44,572 bases of DNA. Origin: a virus. Numbering within the stretch: the first letter of the stretch is position 1; the number at the start of each line of letters is the position of its first letter. Under the pieces are notes generated by a model. It saw nothing but the letters and a program-made list of their open reading frames with translations. It searched no databases and was not told the origin of the DNA. The position numbers were made by a program, and so were the translations under genes. Location of the stretch: positions 1 to 44,572 of IMG/VR virus record IMGVR_UViG_3300022910_000008; one strand, given 5' to 3'. Below, one piece after another: positions 8,324-15,950 of the stretch.

Positions 8324-9481
8324 TTATTGACGACCTCTAATCTGCGTCGGCATCATCAAAAACGTGACGTTCGGATCGCCCACAGGCTTGAATACTACAG
8401 GAGCTAGAGGTACGTTGCCCTGTAGTTCAATCTCATCCGACTGCGCCGTCCTTAATATATCGAGAAGATACTTGATATTAAACCCGTAGGTTATATCTCC
8501 TCCAGTGACTTGAGCCTCGATAAACTCTCGTCCTTGCCCGATGTCTTGGGTTTCGGTCGAAACGACAATTCCTTGATCACCTTCTGATACGGCAAAGTGG
8601 CAGTGCAGCAACTTCCCTACTGCGAATACGCTGATGCGCTCAAGACAGGGAAGTAAAGCTTTTCTGTTAATCGTGATTTTCCGAGCAAAAGATTTGGGCA
8701 GCAGATCTGGGTAGTTGGGATAAGTACCGTCGAGCGTTCTGGCAACTATCGTGGTAGCACTTCCATTGCTACGGGTTCTCAACATTACCTGGTCTTTGGA
8801 AAAGTTCAGAACAACTGGTTCCGAATATTTGTGAAGCAATCTTTCAAACTCGCGCATGACGCGCAGCGGAATTGTCACTTCAAAAAGCTCAGCGCCTGCT
8901 TCTCTATCGTCATCTGAATCCTGTGGAGAGACAGAAGTCATAGAAAGTCGATGGCCGTCTGTCGCTGCAAACTCTAGACCGTTTTCGTCTACCTTCAAAT
9001 GTATTCCCGCTAAAACCTGTTTAGCTTCATCCGTAGAGGCGGCGAAAGCAGTATTTTTAATTCCTGCGGCGAGTCCTTCTGGATTGAACTCAATTTGCTG
9101 GAGCGGATCTTTTGCGACATCGGGAAGACTGGGGTACTCGTCAGGCTGCATAGTCCGGACTTCGTAACTTCCTGAGAGGCTTGTCAGGGTCAGCAGCATT
9201 TCAGACTCTTCAAAGACGAGTTCACCTTCAGGCAAGCGAGAAACTATGTCCATCAGCAGCTTTGCAGGCACGGCACAAGTTCCACCTTTCTCAACCGTTG
9301 CCGAAATGTTCGTACTAATACCTACTGCCAAATCGAACCCTGTAACGTTTACCGTACCTTGCGTCGCCTCTGCTTCGATTAAAAAGCAGACTAAAACCGG
9401 ATGTGTCGGTCTGCCAGAAATCGCTCTGTTCGCCGACGACAAAACTTCATTGAAAATCGATTGATTGATTGTAAATTTCAT
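8324..9481 (-). CDS. dnaN: DNA polymerase III beta sliding clamp
   Basis: A 385-aa protein beginning MKFTINQSIFNEVLSSANRA; the ATG at 9481 matches the normal DnaN N-terminus, so the longer frame is rejected. Three clamp domains are present: residues 1-120 (with VPAKLLMDIVSRLPEGELVF), 130-255 (FAASTDEAKQVLAGIHLKV, then FAATDGHRLSMTSV) and 265-385 (ending VTFLMMPTQIRGRQ). The TDGHRLS motif and the TYPNYPDLLP linker are diagnostic. The clamp encircles DNA and tethers the polymerase. A phage- or plasmid-encoded clamp suggests autonomous replication control. No other replisome gene lies beside it. Two distant relatives of the same fold lie at 35.5-39.7 kb. Confidence 0.95.
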   Translation of the reverse strand: MKFTINQSIFNEVLSSANRAISGRPTHPVLVCFLIEAEATQGTVNVTGFDLAVGISTNISATVEKGGTCAVPAKLLMDIVSRLPEGELVFEESEMLLTLTSLSGSYEVRTMQPDEYPSLPDVAKDPLQQIEFNPEGLAAGIKNTAFAASTDEAKQVLAGIHLKVDENGLEFAATDGHRLSMTSVSPQDSDDDREAGAELFEVTIPLRVMREFERLLHKYSEPVVLNFSKDQVMLRTRSNGSATTIVARTLDGTYPNYPDLLPKSFARKITINRKALLPCLERISVFAVGKLLHCHFAVSEGDQGIVVSTETQDIGQGREFIEAQVTGGDITYGFNIKYLLDILRTAQSDEIELQGNVPLAPVVFKPVGDPNVTFLMMPTQIRGRQ

Positions 9482-9498
9482 GACTACTACATAACATA
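9482..9498 (-). promoter_or_regulatory. Probable dnaN promoter with GTAGTC box
   Basis: On the minus strand a TATGTT -10-like element is followed after 5 nt by GTAGTC, which directly abuts the start codon. A clear -35 is not seen. Transcription from here would give a nearly leaderless dnaN mRNA. Confidence 0.35.
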
Positions 9499-9539
9499 CG
9501 ATTATTTGACAATAGCATACACAAGGTTGACAAGCAAAG

Positions 9540-9572
9540 AAAACCCGCAACACACTATATGTTACGGGTTTT
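9540..9572 (-). terminator. Terminator after the 374-aa gene
   Basis: An AAACCCG / CGGGTTT stem extended by AAC/GTT pairs is followed on the minus strand by a T-rich tract. It lies between the stop at 9575 and the dnaN promoter region. Confidence 0.7.
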
Positions 9573-9574
9573 GC

Positions 9575-10699
9575 TTATTTTGGTAGTTGCGCCGAAAGAT
9601 CTTTCAAGTGTTTCATAAACGTTTCTTCTTTTTTAAATGGATTTGTCAACAACCACTCATAAGTGTACCCCGTGTATCCCCCGGCAACCAAAGTTGGACG
9701 TTTGCAGCCGGACAGTCGCTTGATCGACACTTCTTGTTTTTTGGCTTTCTGTTTATTATTGAAACCAATACGAGCCTCTATATATTCATCCGCCTTGAGG
9801 ATAACAAAATTGTCAGCTAGCTTTTCGATCACCAGCTCTGGATAAAGGTATAGCTGCAACAGCGGAATGCGCTTGTCGCAATCAGTTATAAACTCAAAAG
9901 TTTCTGTATCGAAATCAGAAATCGTTTCGATCGCCCCTTCTATATAAAGCCTCGTCCCGATCTTTTTTCCTCCGTGACCCCGATTTGTTGCCACGATTTT
10001 CGTGTGCTGCTCCCACTCTTTTTCCCAAGCCCAGACGAAATCTTCCTCAAAAATACTCCAATGAGATTGTTCTTTCCTGAAAACTTCGTACAGCTTTTGT
10101 TTTTGGCCGACGAGATCGGCGAGATTGTTTTTGTGCCACAAGTAATGTCTGCTAGCAAATTTTAACTCGTGACGCGGAGGAATCGGCAACAGAGGTCGCT
10201 CTTTAATGACGACATCGTTCAGAAACGGAAATCCTGGTAGTTCGCCGATCGGGTATCGATCGACGCGATCGCTCGATACTTGCCTGACTTCTATCCATTC
10301 ACTGTCTACCGAGACAACTCGGTATTCGCATTCGGGACGGGCGATCGAGCCGTCAGGTCGCGGAATAATTACGATCGTCTGTCCTGCTATAAACCAAGGG
10401 ACTGGCTTCATGCAGCCCCATAACTGAGCTATTTCTACCGCAGAATAATGAGTTTGCGTTTCTTCGTCATAAAATGCGGAGTAGCTTCTTACTGTCCCGT
10501 CATCCCAAGTAACGGTTACTTTTTTTGAACCGATCTTGACAGTCCCGTATTCGTCGCGCCTCCCGTAACGTACTATTCCACCATCAGTAAAGCCATTGAT
10601 ATATTTAACAGCTTTCTTTCTGAACCGAATCGACGATCTGCTTTGTTGCCGCGATCCGATCGCGGATCGATCGACATAAAGAGTTATTTGTGAATTCAT
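9575..10699 (-). CDS. Unknown 374-aa protein with basic N-terminus
   Basis: No family is recognised. Residues 10-35 are strongly basic (GSRQQSRSSIRFRKKAVKY). Residues 35-75 look like a small beta-barrel (Tudor/KOW/SH3-like) with GRRDEYGTVKIGSKKVTVTW followed by DDGTVRSY. A second beta-rich block spans 90-165, and the C-terminal half is mixed with WAWEKEWEQH near 228. The basic tail plus small barrel is compatible with nucleic-acid binding, which is inference. It is divergent from the 128-aa gene and has its own terminator. Confidence 0.7.
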   Translation of the reverse strand: MNSQITLYVDRSAIGSRQQSRSSIRFRKKAVKYINGFTDGGIVRYGRRDEYGTVKIGSKKVTVTWDDGTVRSYSAFYDEETQTHYSAVEIAQLWGCMKPVPWFIAGQTIVIIPRPDGSIARPECEYRVVSVDSEWIEVRQVSSDRVDRYPIGELPGFPFLNDVVIKERPLLPIPPRHELKFASRHYLWHKNNLADLVGQKQKLYEVFRKEQSHWSIFEEDFVWAWEKEWEQHTKIVATNRGHGGKKIGTRLYIEGAIETISDFDTETFEFITDCDKRIPLLQLYLYPELVIEKLADNFVILKADEYIEARIGFNNKQKAKKQEVSIKRLSGCKRPTLVAGGYTGYTYEWLLTNPFKKEETFMKHLKDLSAQLPK

Positions 10700-10774
10700 G
10701 TTATTTATAATGAAACAACAAACAGATTATATCATTCGCGATATACTAAAACAAACTAATACCAAGGCAGTCTT

Positions 10775-11161
10775 ATGAGATTTTTACCGTACAGAGACAA
10801 TAAAAATCGAGTTTTCAGGGTCCTCGAATATCATCGAGAGGAGAACTCTATCAGATTAGTGACGGTCGAGCAGAACGCCAGCTTACTGGCATTGCTGTCT
10901 AAATACAAAATGCTCAACCTCACTGCATACGAAATTCAGGCTGCGAAACAAAAAATCCAAAGAATGGACTCGGCAACCTTGGACTATTGCAAGCAGCAAG
11001 CAAGGTCGATCGCTAGATGCGGTGACGACGCTATATATCGGATCGCTACCAGAACTTTTTGCGAAGGAGACTTTGCGCCTCACAACAGGGAAGATTTGTC
11101 AGATGAAATGAGGCGCATTATTCTGGCGATCACGGTACAATTGGGTGTTATTTTGAAGTAA
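10775..11161 (+). CDS. Small protein of unknown function
   Basis: A 128-aa protein. It has a beta-like N-terminal part (RFLPYRDNKNRVFRVLEYH) and a helical remainder with an amphipathic segment YEIQAAKQKIQRMDSATLDY. No family is recognised. A short AAGG lies about 9 nt upstream of the ATG. It is followed by a separate promoter for the next gene, so the two need not be co-transcribed. Confidence 0.6.
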   Translation: MRFLPYRDNKNRVFRVLEYHREENSIRLVTVEQNASLLALLSKYKMLNLTAYEIQAAKQKIQRMDSATLDYCKQQARSIARCGDDAIYRIATRTFCEGDFAPHNREDLSDEMRRIILAITVQLGVILK

Positions 11162-11176
11162 TTGCAATCAATCCTT

Positions 11177-11217
11177 TTGACTTAACTGCAATCTTTTGAT
11201 ATATTAAGCGTGTAGTT
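11177..11217 (+). promoter_or_regulatory. Sigma70 promoter with GTAGTT start-site box
   Basis: TTGACT, 17 nt, TATATT, then 6 nt to GTAGTT at 11212, ending 15 nt before the ATG at 11233. It is the clearest member of a promoter set in this window that share GTAGTC or GTAGTT 6-7 nt after the -10. Confidence 0.75.
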
Positions 11218-11232
11218 ATCAATCGATCGCAA

Positions 11233-11685
11233 ATGCTTCAAAAATATATCAAGTGCAAAACAGTCGCCTACCAAAGAATGGGAATTGCCCGCAAAAATGC
11301 AGACGGTCTTTGTACGCTGTCTGAAATTTACAGCAGCTTAACTCGAATGCAACAGTATGCAGTGGCTTTAGATACCCTGGATTATATGTTTGATAGTGAA
11401 GGATTCTCCCGATGGTACTTTAGTGAATACGCTCAACTAACGATCGAAGTGCTGCAAGAGCTATTTCGTACTTTCATTAGAAACGTCGATCGAGTTGAAT
11501 CTATCCGCGTTGTTTACGCCGTTGAACGGGCGATCGAAAAATCTCGCTGGCTACTAAAGGATAAAGCAGAATCTGATTTAGATTTTGCCACAATGCAAGC
11601 TTTAAGTGAAGCGCAATCAGAATACCGAAAACTACGGCCGACGTTTATTCATATCATGAAGTGTTGGTTTGAAGCGCACAGGTAA
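11233..11685 (+). CDS. DMP19/DUF4375-like protein (tentative)
   Basis: A 150-aa helical protein. Residues about 35-100 (RMQQYAVALDTLDYMFDSEG, then FSRWYFSEYAQLTIEVLQEL) resemble the DMP19/DUF4375 pattern in which a helix with Y..L...V.NGGF is followed by aromatic residues and a helix. The central NGGF is replaced by SEGF, so the match is loose. DMP19 is a DNA-mimic and regulator family, but no function is claimed here. It is transcribed from its own strong promoter and closed by a terminator. Confidence 0.65.
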   Translation: MLQKYIKCKTVAYQRMGIARKNADGLCTLSEIYSSLTRMQQYAVALDTLDYMFDSEGFSRWYFSEYAQLTIEVLQELFRTFIRNVDRVESIRVVYAVERAIEKSRWLLKDKAESDLDFATMQALSEAQSEYRKLRPTFIHIMKCWFEAHR

Positions 11686-11692
11686 AATACTC

Positions 11693-11726
11693 ACGAGGGG
11701 TCTGCAAAAGATCCCTCGTTTTTTAT
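11693..11726 (+). terminator. Terminator after the 150-aa gene
   Basis: An ACGAGGG(G)TCT / AAGATCCCTCGT hairpin is followed by a run of Ts, 8 nt past the stop codon. Confidence 0.85.
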
Positions 11727-11763
11727 TGCTATACACGAAAACCTGGTGTGTATATATTTATGC

Positions 11764-11792
11764 TTGACTTTAAGTATAAATACTGATATATT
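11764..11792 (+). promoter_or_regulatory. Sigma70 promoter of the membrane-protein gene
   Basis: TTGACT and TATATT are separated by exactly 17 nt. An AAGGAG follows at 11799, close to the expected transcription start, but no start codon lies at normal spacing, so its role is unclear. The GTAGTY box of other promoters is absent. Confidence 0.7.
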
Positions 11793-11850
11793 ATATGTAA
11801 GGAGAAAAACACCCAAAATTCAATTAACAACCAGGGTGTCCAACAAAAAT

Positions 11851-12420
11851 ATGTCTATTCTAAGCAAAATCATTTCTGTTAAAAACACAGCGATTAACAA
11901 ATTCCATGAATTCTCTTTCAGCCGAACAACGGAAAAAGAGAAAAAACAGCTTATCGATTTCGCAACTTTAGATTTAGGGGCAACGATTGCTCTCTACCAC
12001 GGAAGCATACCAAACAAATTAATTTCGCTTGCACTCAGTGCGAGTGCAGCCTATGCGGTTGGTATTCCTCCTTGGTATATAGGAGTAACGGTGGTAGCCT
12101 CTTTTCTTACATTAGCATCACCTCGATGGATTTTCGAGCTATGTGTCGTAAGCAATTTGTTGCTACTTACGGCATACACGATGCCCGAAGCATCATTGAC
12201 GACTTTAGAATACTTGATTTTACTCAAGCTGTTGCTTGAGCTATTCTGTGTCGCCTTCGACAAATTAACGCAATTTTATGCGGCAATAACCGCAGACCAA
12301 AGACACTCTTATTATTTCTTGTGGAGTCTTTTCACATGGAGTGTCGCACTAGCTGTCACCAACTGTCCATTCATCGATGGATTTATAGCTGGTTTCAAGG
12401 CTAGCATCAGCGGTATGTAA
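11851..12420 (+). CDS. Integral membrane protein of unknown function
   Basis: A 189-aa protein from ATG 11851; an in-frame GTG at 11836 is the alternative. A longer frame starting at 11746 would begin upstream of the promoter and is rejected. A charged N-terminus (RTTEKEKKQLIDFA) is followed by four or five hydrophobic segments between residues 50 and 185, for example PPWYIGVTVVASFLTLA and LEYLILLKLLLELFCVAF. No family is recognised. Its 3' flank carries the first copy of the 77-nt structured element, starting 7 nt after the stop, then a terminator. Confidence 0.7.
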   Translation: MSILSKIISVKNTAINKFHEFSFSRTTEKEKKQLIDFATLDLGATIALYHGSIPNKLISLALSASAAYAVGIPPWYIGVTVVASFLTLASPRWIFELCVVSNLLLLTAYTMPEASLTTLEYLILLKLLLELFCVAFDKLTQFYAAITADQRHSYYFLWSLFTWSVALAVTNCPFIDGFIAGFKASISGM

Positions 12421-12426
12421 CCGCAA

Positions 12427-12503
12427 CAGTCCGCAACTCGTAAAACAAACGGAGTAACGAGGGTAGGGTAGCAAGCGTAAAACGCGGCTCGCTCGACTAG
12501 AGG
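12427..12503 (+). ncRNA. 77-nt structured RNA element, copy A
   Basis: This sequence matches a second copy at 16467-16543 (opposite strand) over exactly 77 nt without gaps, 57 positions identical. Both fold the same way. Hairpin 1 pairs nt 11-14 with 32-35. Hairpin 2 pairs 36-46 with 61-72 around a one-base bulge, capped by GCGT-AAA-ACGC. Most differences fall in the stems and keep pairing, for example G-C to A-U at 14/32 and G-C to A-U at 40/68 and 42/66. It sits in the 3' UTR of the membrane-protein gene, before a terminator. The family is not recognised. Confidence 0.65.
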
Positions 12504-12510
12504 GCTACAG

Positions 12511-12555
12511 AAAAAGACCGACCAATTAATCAAATTTAATTGGTCGGTCTTTTTT
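12511..12555 (+). terminator. Bidirectional terminator
   Basis: A perfect stem of about 19 bp (GACCGACCAATT / AATTGGTCGGTC plus flanking A/T pairs) has T-runs on both strands. It ends the transcript carrying RNA copy A and the convergent methyltransferase-like gene, whose stop codon lies inside its T-tract. Confidence 0.9.
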
Positions 12556-13243
12556 ATGTCAATTTTTTCCAAACATGAACGATATCGTCAGGCGGATTCA
12601 CGCTTGTCCTCGACACCAGCCCCGGAGCTTTAACTGTTTCGTGAGGAAACTCCAAAAGCTTACTCCTGCCGTGAATTTTTTCCGTACCGATGCGAATGTA
12701 TTCAACGTTTTGGATTATTTGATGGTCGTCGGGACCGTACATATTTTCTCCGACGTTGCTCTCAACAAACTTGTCGGTAATCCATGCCCCGATCGCCACC
12801 TCCGGTCTGTAATCGTGAACAGCTTGGATTGCGTCGATCCGAATCACGTCGAAAGGTGGATTTGTTGGAACTTGACCTGCTAACAGGTACGCGACTTTAA
12901 CATTTTCGTACTGCTGGCAAGCATTGTCAAATGCTGGGATTCCGAGATGGTAGCCGAGGTCGCCGTTGCCAGCACCAATCTCGATCGCCGATCGCCCGTC
13001 AATCCGCTCTTTCAACCAATCAACCAGCTCGATCGTAGGTAAGAGGTAGCGAGCGCGGTAGTGACACCAGATTCGGAGTTCTTGGCGATCGAGTTCCGAA
13101 TATACCGACGTAGGCAACAGCTTGATGCGTTTCGTAGTTGGATCTAACAGCAAAGAATCAAAACGGGTTAACAGCTCTGCAACTTCACTTTTGACAGCAG
13201 TAGTGAGATATTGCGAAAGAGGATACTGATTAGCGAAATACAT
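12554..13243 (-). CDS. SAM-dependent methyltransferase-like protein
   Basis: A 229-aa protein with a clear Rossmann-type motif I, SAIEIGAGNGDLGYHLGIPA, at residues about 84-103. A possible motif IV-like region (FDVIRIDAIQAVHDYRPEVA) follows near 133-152. The N-terminal 80 residues are helical, with RELRIWCHYRARYLLPT-like composition. Proteins of this kind, with IEIGAGNGDLG and DVIR.DA, occur in phages, but the substrate is unknown. There is no NPPY or PC catalytic motif, so a DNA methylase is not indicated. It is a single gene with a T-rich upstream region and no strong Shine-Dalgarno. Confidence 0.75.
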   Translation of the reverse strand: MYFANQYPLSQYLTTAVKSEVAELLTRFDSLLLDPTTKRIKLLPTSVYSELDRQELRIWCHYRARYLLPTIELVDWLKERIDGRSAIEIGAGNGDLGYHLGIPAFDNACQQYENVKVAYLLAGQVPTNPPFDVIRIDAIQAVHDYRPEVAIGAWITDKFVESNVGENMYGPDDHQIIQNVEYIRIGTEKIHGRSKLLEFPHETVKAPGLVSRTSVNPPDDIVHVWKKLT

Positions 13244-13300
13244 GGATAGACAAAAAGAAACGACTTTAATATTGTAAATCTAGCTTGGAATTAAACAAGA

Positions 13301-13340
13301 AAGAGGGCGATCGGTTTATCTCGATCGCCCTCTTTTTATT
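13301..13340 (-). terminator. HIP1-containing hairpin terminator 1
   Basis: A 13-bp perfect stem AAGAGGGCGATCG / CGATCGCCCTCTT with an 8-nt loop, abutting the stop of the antirepressor-like gene. It is the first of six related hairpins between 13.3 and 16.5 kb. Confidence 0.85.
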
Positions 13341-13906
13341 TACTCTTCTTCGTCGAAGCCGTAATAGTACGAATCCATAGGCAGGCGCAACGTTTCTAAT
13401 TCAGCTCTGTTTTCAGCAAGTGCCACTAAAAACTCGTCGTGTGTCATTCCAAAAAATTTACGTTTTTCCGCTGAAGACAATTGGTTAATGCCGAACGCAT
13501 CGCGGAAACGTGAATCAAACCCTTCAAACGTAAACGCCGATTGAATAGCGATAGCCCGCTTATTCAAAAATTGGGCCTCAATCGCAATTACGATCGTCAA
13601 CTCTTTTAGGCTAATTGTCTGGGCTTTTGTTGCACCGCCTCGACCTCGCCTTTGAATGTTTACTGGCACAGGGTCGTGCCTATAACCCTTTTCCTCCAAA
13701 GCTTTTAGCTTATTTGGAGCCTTGGAGGGTAGTACCAAAAACCAGTCCTTTTGATATCCCAGTAGCACAGAGGCTCCAGTGATGCCCGCCCGAAATTCGC
13801 CGTCAGGCATCATATACCCATCAATTTCCAAAGCCTCGCTCAGTTGGACTGTGGCAGATACTGCTTTTACTGGCTCGTTTGTTTTTGACATTTTGATTGC
13901 GCTCAT
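13340..13906 (-). CDS. Antirepressor-like protein (tentative)
   Basis: A 188-aa protein from ATG 13906; ATG 13891 is possible, and a TTG 16 codons upstream is less likely. It resembles cyanobacterial proteins that begin with a short beta region containing IDGYMMPDGEFRAGITGASV, continue with a helical basic part, and end in a helix. I associate this style with phage antirepressor-like or P63C-like proteins, without certainty. The C-terminal 45 residues (EKRKFFGMTHDEFLVALAEN then LETLRLPMDSYYYG) are nearly repeated in a gene fragment at 41.3 kb, so the family is duplicated here. An orphan KilA-N leader lies just upstream, possibly a relic of a replaced gene. Confidence 0.65.
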   Translation of the reverse strand: MSAIKMSKTNEPVKAVSATVQLSEALEIDGYMMPDGEFRAGITGASVLLGYQKDWFLVLPSKAPNKLKALEEKGYRHDPVPVNIQRRGRGGATKAQTISLKELTIVIAIEAQFLNKRAIAIQSAFTFEGFDSRFRDAFGINQLSSAEKRKFFGMTHDEFLVALAENRAELETLRLPMDSYYYGFDEEE

Positions 13907-13920
13907 TACTACATTGTTTA

Positions 13921-14025
13921 GGTTCGATCGTGAGGACAGGATGCACCAAAACAAGAATCTGAGCGTATTGGACTCAAAAAACAGACGCCTTGTCTACAAT
14001 TGAAGTAATACGTTACAATATTCAT
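13921..14025 (-). pseudogene. Remnant of a KilA-N gene start
   Basis: Directly after a KilA-N-type leader an ATG at 14025 opens a 34-codon frame starting MNIVTYYFNCRQ. This lines up with MSIIPHNFNGET at the start of the KilA-N gene at 40677: Met, Ile, Phe and Asn are shared, with similar residues between. The similarity then stops. It looks like the leader and first 10 codons of a third KilA-N gene whose body has been lost. The resemblance is short, so the call is tentative. Confidence 0.4.
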
Positions 14026-14088
14026 GCTTGCCTATCCCAGCTAGGTAAACTGCCGATGTTAAGAGGGTGCTTCCAACACCCTGTCGGC
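14026..14088 (-). promoter_or_regulatory. Structured leader of KilA-N type (orphan copy)
   Basis: The minus strand forms an outer GCCGA / TCGGC stem enclosing AGGGTG / CACCCT with a TTGGAAG loop. It is followed by GGCAGTTTACCTAGCT and a purine-rich stretch up to an ATG. The leader of the KilA-N gene at 40677 has the same order: GCCGAT/ATCGGC outer stem, inner hairpin, GGCAGT.ACAACCTAACT, then ATG. The inner hairpin sequence differs completely while its position is kept. Confidence 0.5.
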
Positions 14089-14121
14089 CGATCTTCTAAT
14101 TATACCAAAAAATAAACACAT

Positions 14122-14158
14122 AAAAGAGGGTGATCGGAATAAACCGATCGCCCTCTTT
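14122..14158 (-). terminator. HIP1-type hairpin terminator 2
   Basis: A stem AAAAGAGGGTGATCGG / CCGATCGCCCTCTTTT contains one G-T pair and a 5-nt loop, with T-runs on both strands. It lies in a gene-poor stretch (13955-14496) that holds only remnants and hairpins. Confidence 0.8.
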
Positions 14159-14196
14159 TTAGTAGACTTACAGACAAAAATCTATTATGAGATATC

Positions 14197-14406
14197 CTAG
14201 TCTCGAATAACTTTCTTTTGAGCGGCCCTATCAGGCAGCGAGATCTGTTCGAGTTTTGAAAAACTGAAAGGTAGCTCCCAGTAAGGTTTTGGAGTCTTTT
14301 TGTACGTTATCTTGACGAACTGAAAATCTGTCGTTACCTGTCGATCACCACCAATATAATTCGCTCCAATTTTAGTGAGACTACCAACCCTTGTGTAGCA
14401 ATGCTT
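14197..14406 (-). pseudogene. Start-less coding remnant (about 70 codons)
   Basis: A minus-strand frame, open from 14406 to a TAG at 14197, has coding-like composition (for example TTDFQFVKITYKKTPKPYWE, then LEQISLPDRAAQKKVIRD). It has no start codon, and an in-frame TGA lies just upstream. A HIP1-type hairpin lies on each side, as with neighbouring intact genes. It is most likely the 3' end of a deleted gene. No family is recognised. Confidence 0.35.
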
Positions 14407-14451
14407 TCAACAGATTTGACGATTGGAATGATGGGACGGACTTGAACCAAT

Positions 14452-14490
14452 AAAAAGAGGGCGATCGGTTGATTCCGATCGCCCGCTTTT
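14452..14490 (-). terminator. HIP1-type hairpin terminator 3
   Basis: A stem GAGGGCGATCGG / CCGATCGCCCGC with flanking A and T runs starts just past the stop of the NACHT-fragment gene. One mismatch (G-A) breaks an otherwise full 16-bp stem. Confidence 0.8.
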
Positions 14491-14496
14491 ATTTAT

Positions 14497-15441
14497 CTAG
14501 AACTTCACTTGAAGTCGATGCCTTTCAATTTCAGTAAGCAATTCTAGAGCTTCTAGTCGAAATTCTGGATTACTCGTCAAGTTTTGCAAGATCGATTGTA
14601 AGACACTAACAGATTCCGAAATTTCGTTCCACCATTTGCGCTCTATGACGCATCGAGCAGCCAAAAATACGTTACGGTACTTTCGTCCACCGCCATCCAA
14701 GTATAGGAGCGTGTCAATTATTTTTGGAACAAAGGAGATGTCAATCGCCCCAGCTAGTAGCGTTAGCATACCGTGCCAGCGATCGTTATCAACGTGGTTT
14801 ACAAACACTTGACAAATATCGTCCATTGTTAAATCCCACTTCCAGAACCGATACATAAAATACTGTGCCAGGCAGTATTCAAAAAAACGCTGGTGAGCGA
14901 ATCCGAAGTAGCCTTCGCCAGCTTCATAGAGCACGTTGTCTCGTAATTTCATTTGTCCGATAATTTGCTGAGCCACATAGGAGTCATCCACACCTTTTCG
15001 CTGCAATTGCTCCAACACTATTTTTGTTAAGTCTGATTCAGAGATCAAGTGACGGGCGATGCGATCTATGGATTTCAATTCATGGATGTGTGCAGCCGCT
15101 TCAGCCAGAATCTCTCGCTTGTCACTGTGTAACAAATAAAGATGTTCGCACAGCGTAGGGACAGCAAGATCCCACTCGTTGAGGAGAAATTCAAGCCATT
15201 CCTTATAAAGCTCGTTCCGCGTCGCAGGTGGCTCCTCATAATTATTGAGTTTCACAAACATTTCTAGCAAGGTAGAGTTTCCAATCAATTCCTGGATCAC
15301 CTTGCGTTGCCAATGTTCACAAAAACGTTTCTTTTTGCGATCGCAATCTAGTGAATTGCTTGTGTGTTTTTCGTACCATCCGATCGCGAATTCTAAAATC
15401 TGAAGATCGGATAAGTCTTGATACATTTCTCTGAATGGCAT
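14497..15441 (-). CDS. C-terminal half of a NACHT-type NTPase
   Basis: A 314-aa protein matching the region after the P-loop domain of cyanobacterial NACHT (STAND) proteins. It starts YQDLSDLQILEFAIGWYEKH, then LIGNSTLLEMFVKLNNYEEP (the NPLLL.ml...n pattern), RNELYKEWLEFLLNEWDL, and a helical part with GYFGFAHQRFFEYCLAQYFM (the F.H.tF.EYfaA signature) and DRWHGMLTLLAGAID. The Walker A and B motifs are missing. A good ribosome site (GAAGGTG, 8 nt before ATG) suggests the short product may still be made. Full-length relatives act in antiphage or stress signalling; without the NTPase part this one cannot hydrolyse ATP. It could be a relic or a dominant-negative fragment. Confidence 0.7.
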   Translation of the reverse strand: MPFREMYQDLSDLQILEFAIGWYEKHTSNSLDCDRKKKRFCEHWQRKVIQELIGNSTLLEMFVKLNNYEEPPATRNELYKEWLEFLLNEWDLAVPTLCEHLYLLHSDKREILAEAAAHIHELKSIDRIARHLISESDLTKIVLEQLQRKGVDDSYVAQQIIGQMKLRDNVLYEAGEGYFGFAHQRFFEYCLAQYFMYRFWKWDLTMDDICQVFVNHVDNDRWHGMLTLLAGAIDISFVPKIIDTLLYLDGGGRKYRNVFLAARCVIERKWWNEISESVSVLQSILQNLTSNPEFRLEALELLTEIERHRLQVKF

Positions 15442-15500
15442 TTGTTCACCTTCGTAATGAATGCTTATATTCTACAGTATTGTGTGAGACAGATAAACAA

Positions 15501-15546
15501 AATAAAGAGGGCGATCGAATTGATATATTCGATCGCCCTCTTTATT
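15501..15546 (-). terminator. HIP1-type hairpin terminator 4
   Basis: A perfect 20-bp stem (AATAAAGAGGGCGATCGAAT and its complement) with a 6-nt loop, placed between the 112-aa gene and the NACHT fragment. It is nearly identical to the next hairpin at 15.95 kb. Confidence 0.9.
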
Positions 15547-15553
15547 TATATCG

Positions 15554-15892
15554 TTAAGACCACGCCTCTTCCTCTACTATTGATTCAATTAACTCTTTAG
15601 CGAGAGTATTGCATAACTCTTCTGCTTCTGATTCTTCCCAATCATAATCGAGAAAACCGCTAGCGCAGTAATCGCCCTGGAAGGTATCAAATTGAGAGTC
15701 TCCCGTAAGGATCTCCCAAGAGCCATCTTCGACGGCAAGTCTGATATCTATGCCAGCATTATCGTCTTCTGCTTCTAATTCGTCTCTCTTGAAACTTGAC
15801 TTCATAGATAACCACTCGAAGTGAAGTTCCAAAGCGATATCTTCTTTGTCAGCAAGCAAGCTTACTTCTAATTCACTTTTAGGTTCTGACAT
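15554..15892 (-). CDS. Acidic protein, paralog of the adjacent 119-aa gene
   Basis: A 112-aa, strongly acidic protein of unknown function. Residues 48-108 (GIDIRLAVEDGSWEIL, GDYCASGFLDYDWEES, then AKELIESIVEE) align in order with GIWVRLRYDY..SWSLY, GHAFLYYEDCDF and LVEKVIQNAIEE of the next gene. The two are therefore old tandem duplicates. The acidic alpha/beta pattern is reminiscent of small immunity or anti-defence proteins, but nothing proves this. It has its own GTAGTC-type promoter and HIP1 terminator. Confidence 0.65.
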   Translation of the reverse strand: MSEPKSELEVSLLADKEDIALELHFEWLSMKSSFKRDELEAEDDNAGIDIRLAVEDGSWEILTGDSQFDTFQGDYCASGFLDYDWEESEAEELCNTLAKELIESIVEEEAWS

Positions 15893-15908
15893 AATAATCT
15901 ATCCAAAC

Positions 15909-15949
15909 GACTACACTATTAATTTACCATATTTGTACGAGCAAGTAAA
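15909..15949 (-). promoter_or_regulatory. Promoter with GTAGTC box for the 112-aa gene
   Basis: Minus strand: TTTACT, 17 nt, TAAATT, 6 nt, GTAGTC, then about 17 nt to the ATG. It has the same architecture as the promoters of the 119-aa, 150-aa and DGQHR genes. Confidence 0.6.
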
Positions 15950-15950
15950 C

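Noticed and set aside
11746-11850. Longer N-terminus of the membrane protein
   Set aside because: It begins before the -35 element at 11764 and would not be on the transcript.
12427-12503. Integron attC site
   Set aside because: The element is a 3'-flanking folded repeat, but it lacks paired RYYYAAC and GTTRRRY core sites at its ends, the two copies are in opposite orientation, and no integrase is present.
14424-14448. tRNA 3' end or phage attachment site on the minus strand
   Set aside because: A TTCAAGT loop, 5 nt, 7 nt, one base and CCA are correctly spaced, but the 5' side of the T-stem does not pair and no tRNA body exists (a HIP1 hairpin lies there). Possibly chance.
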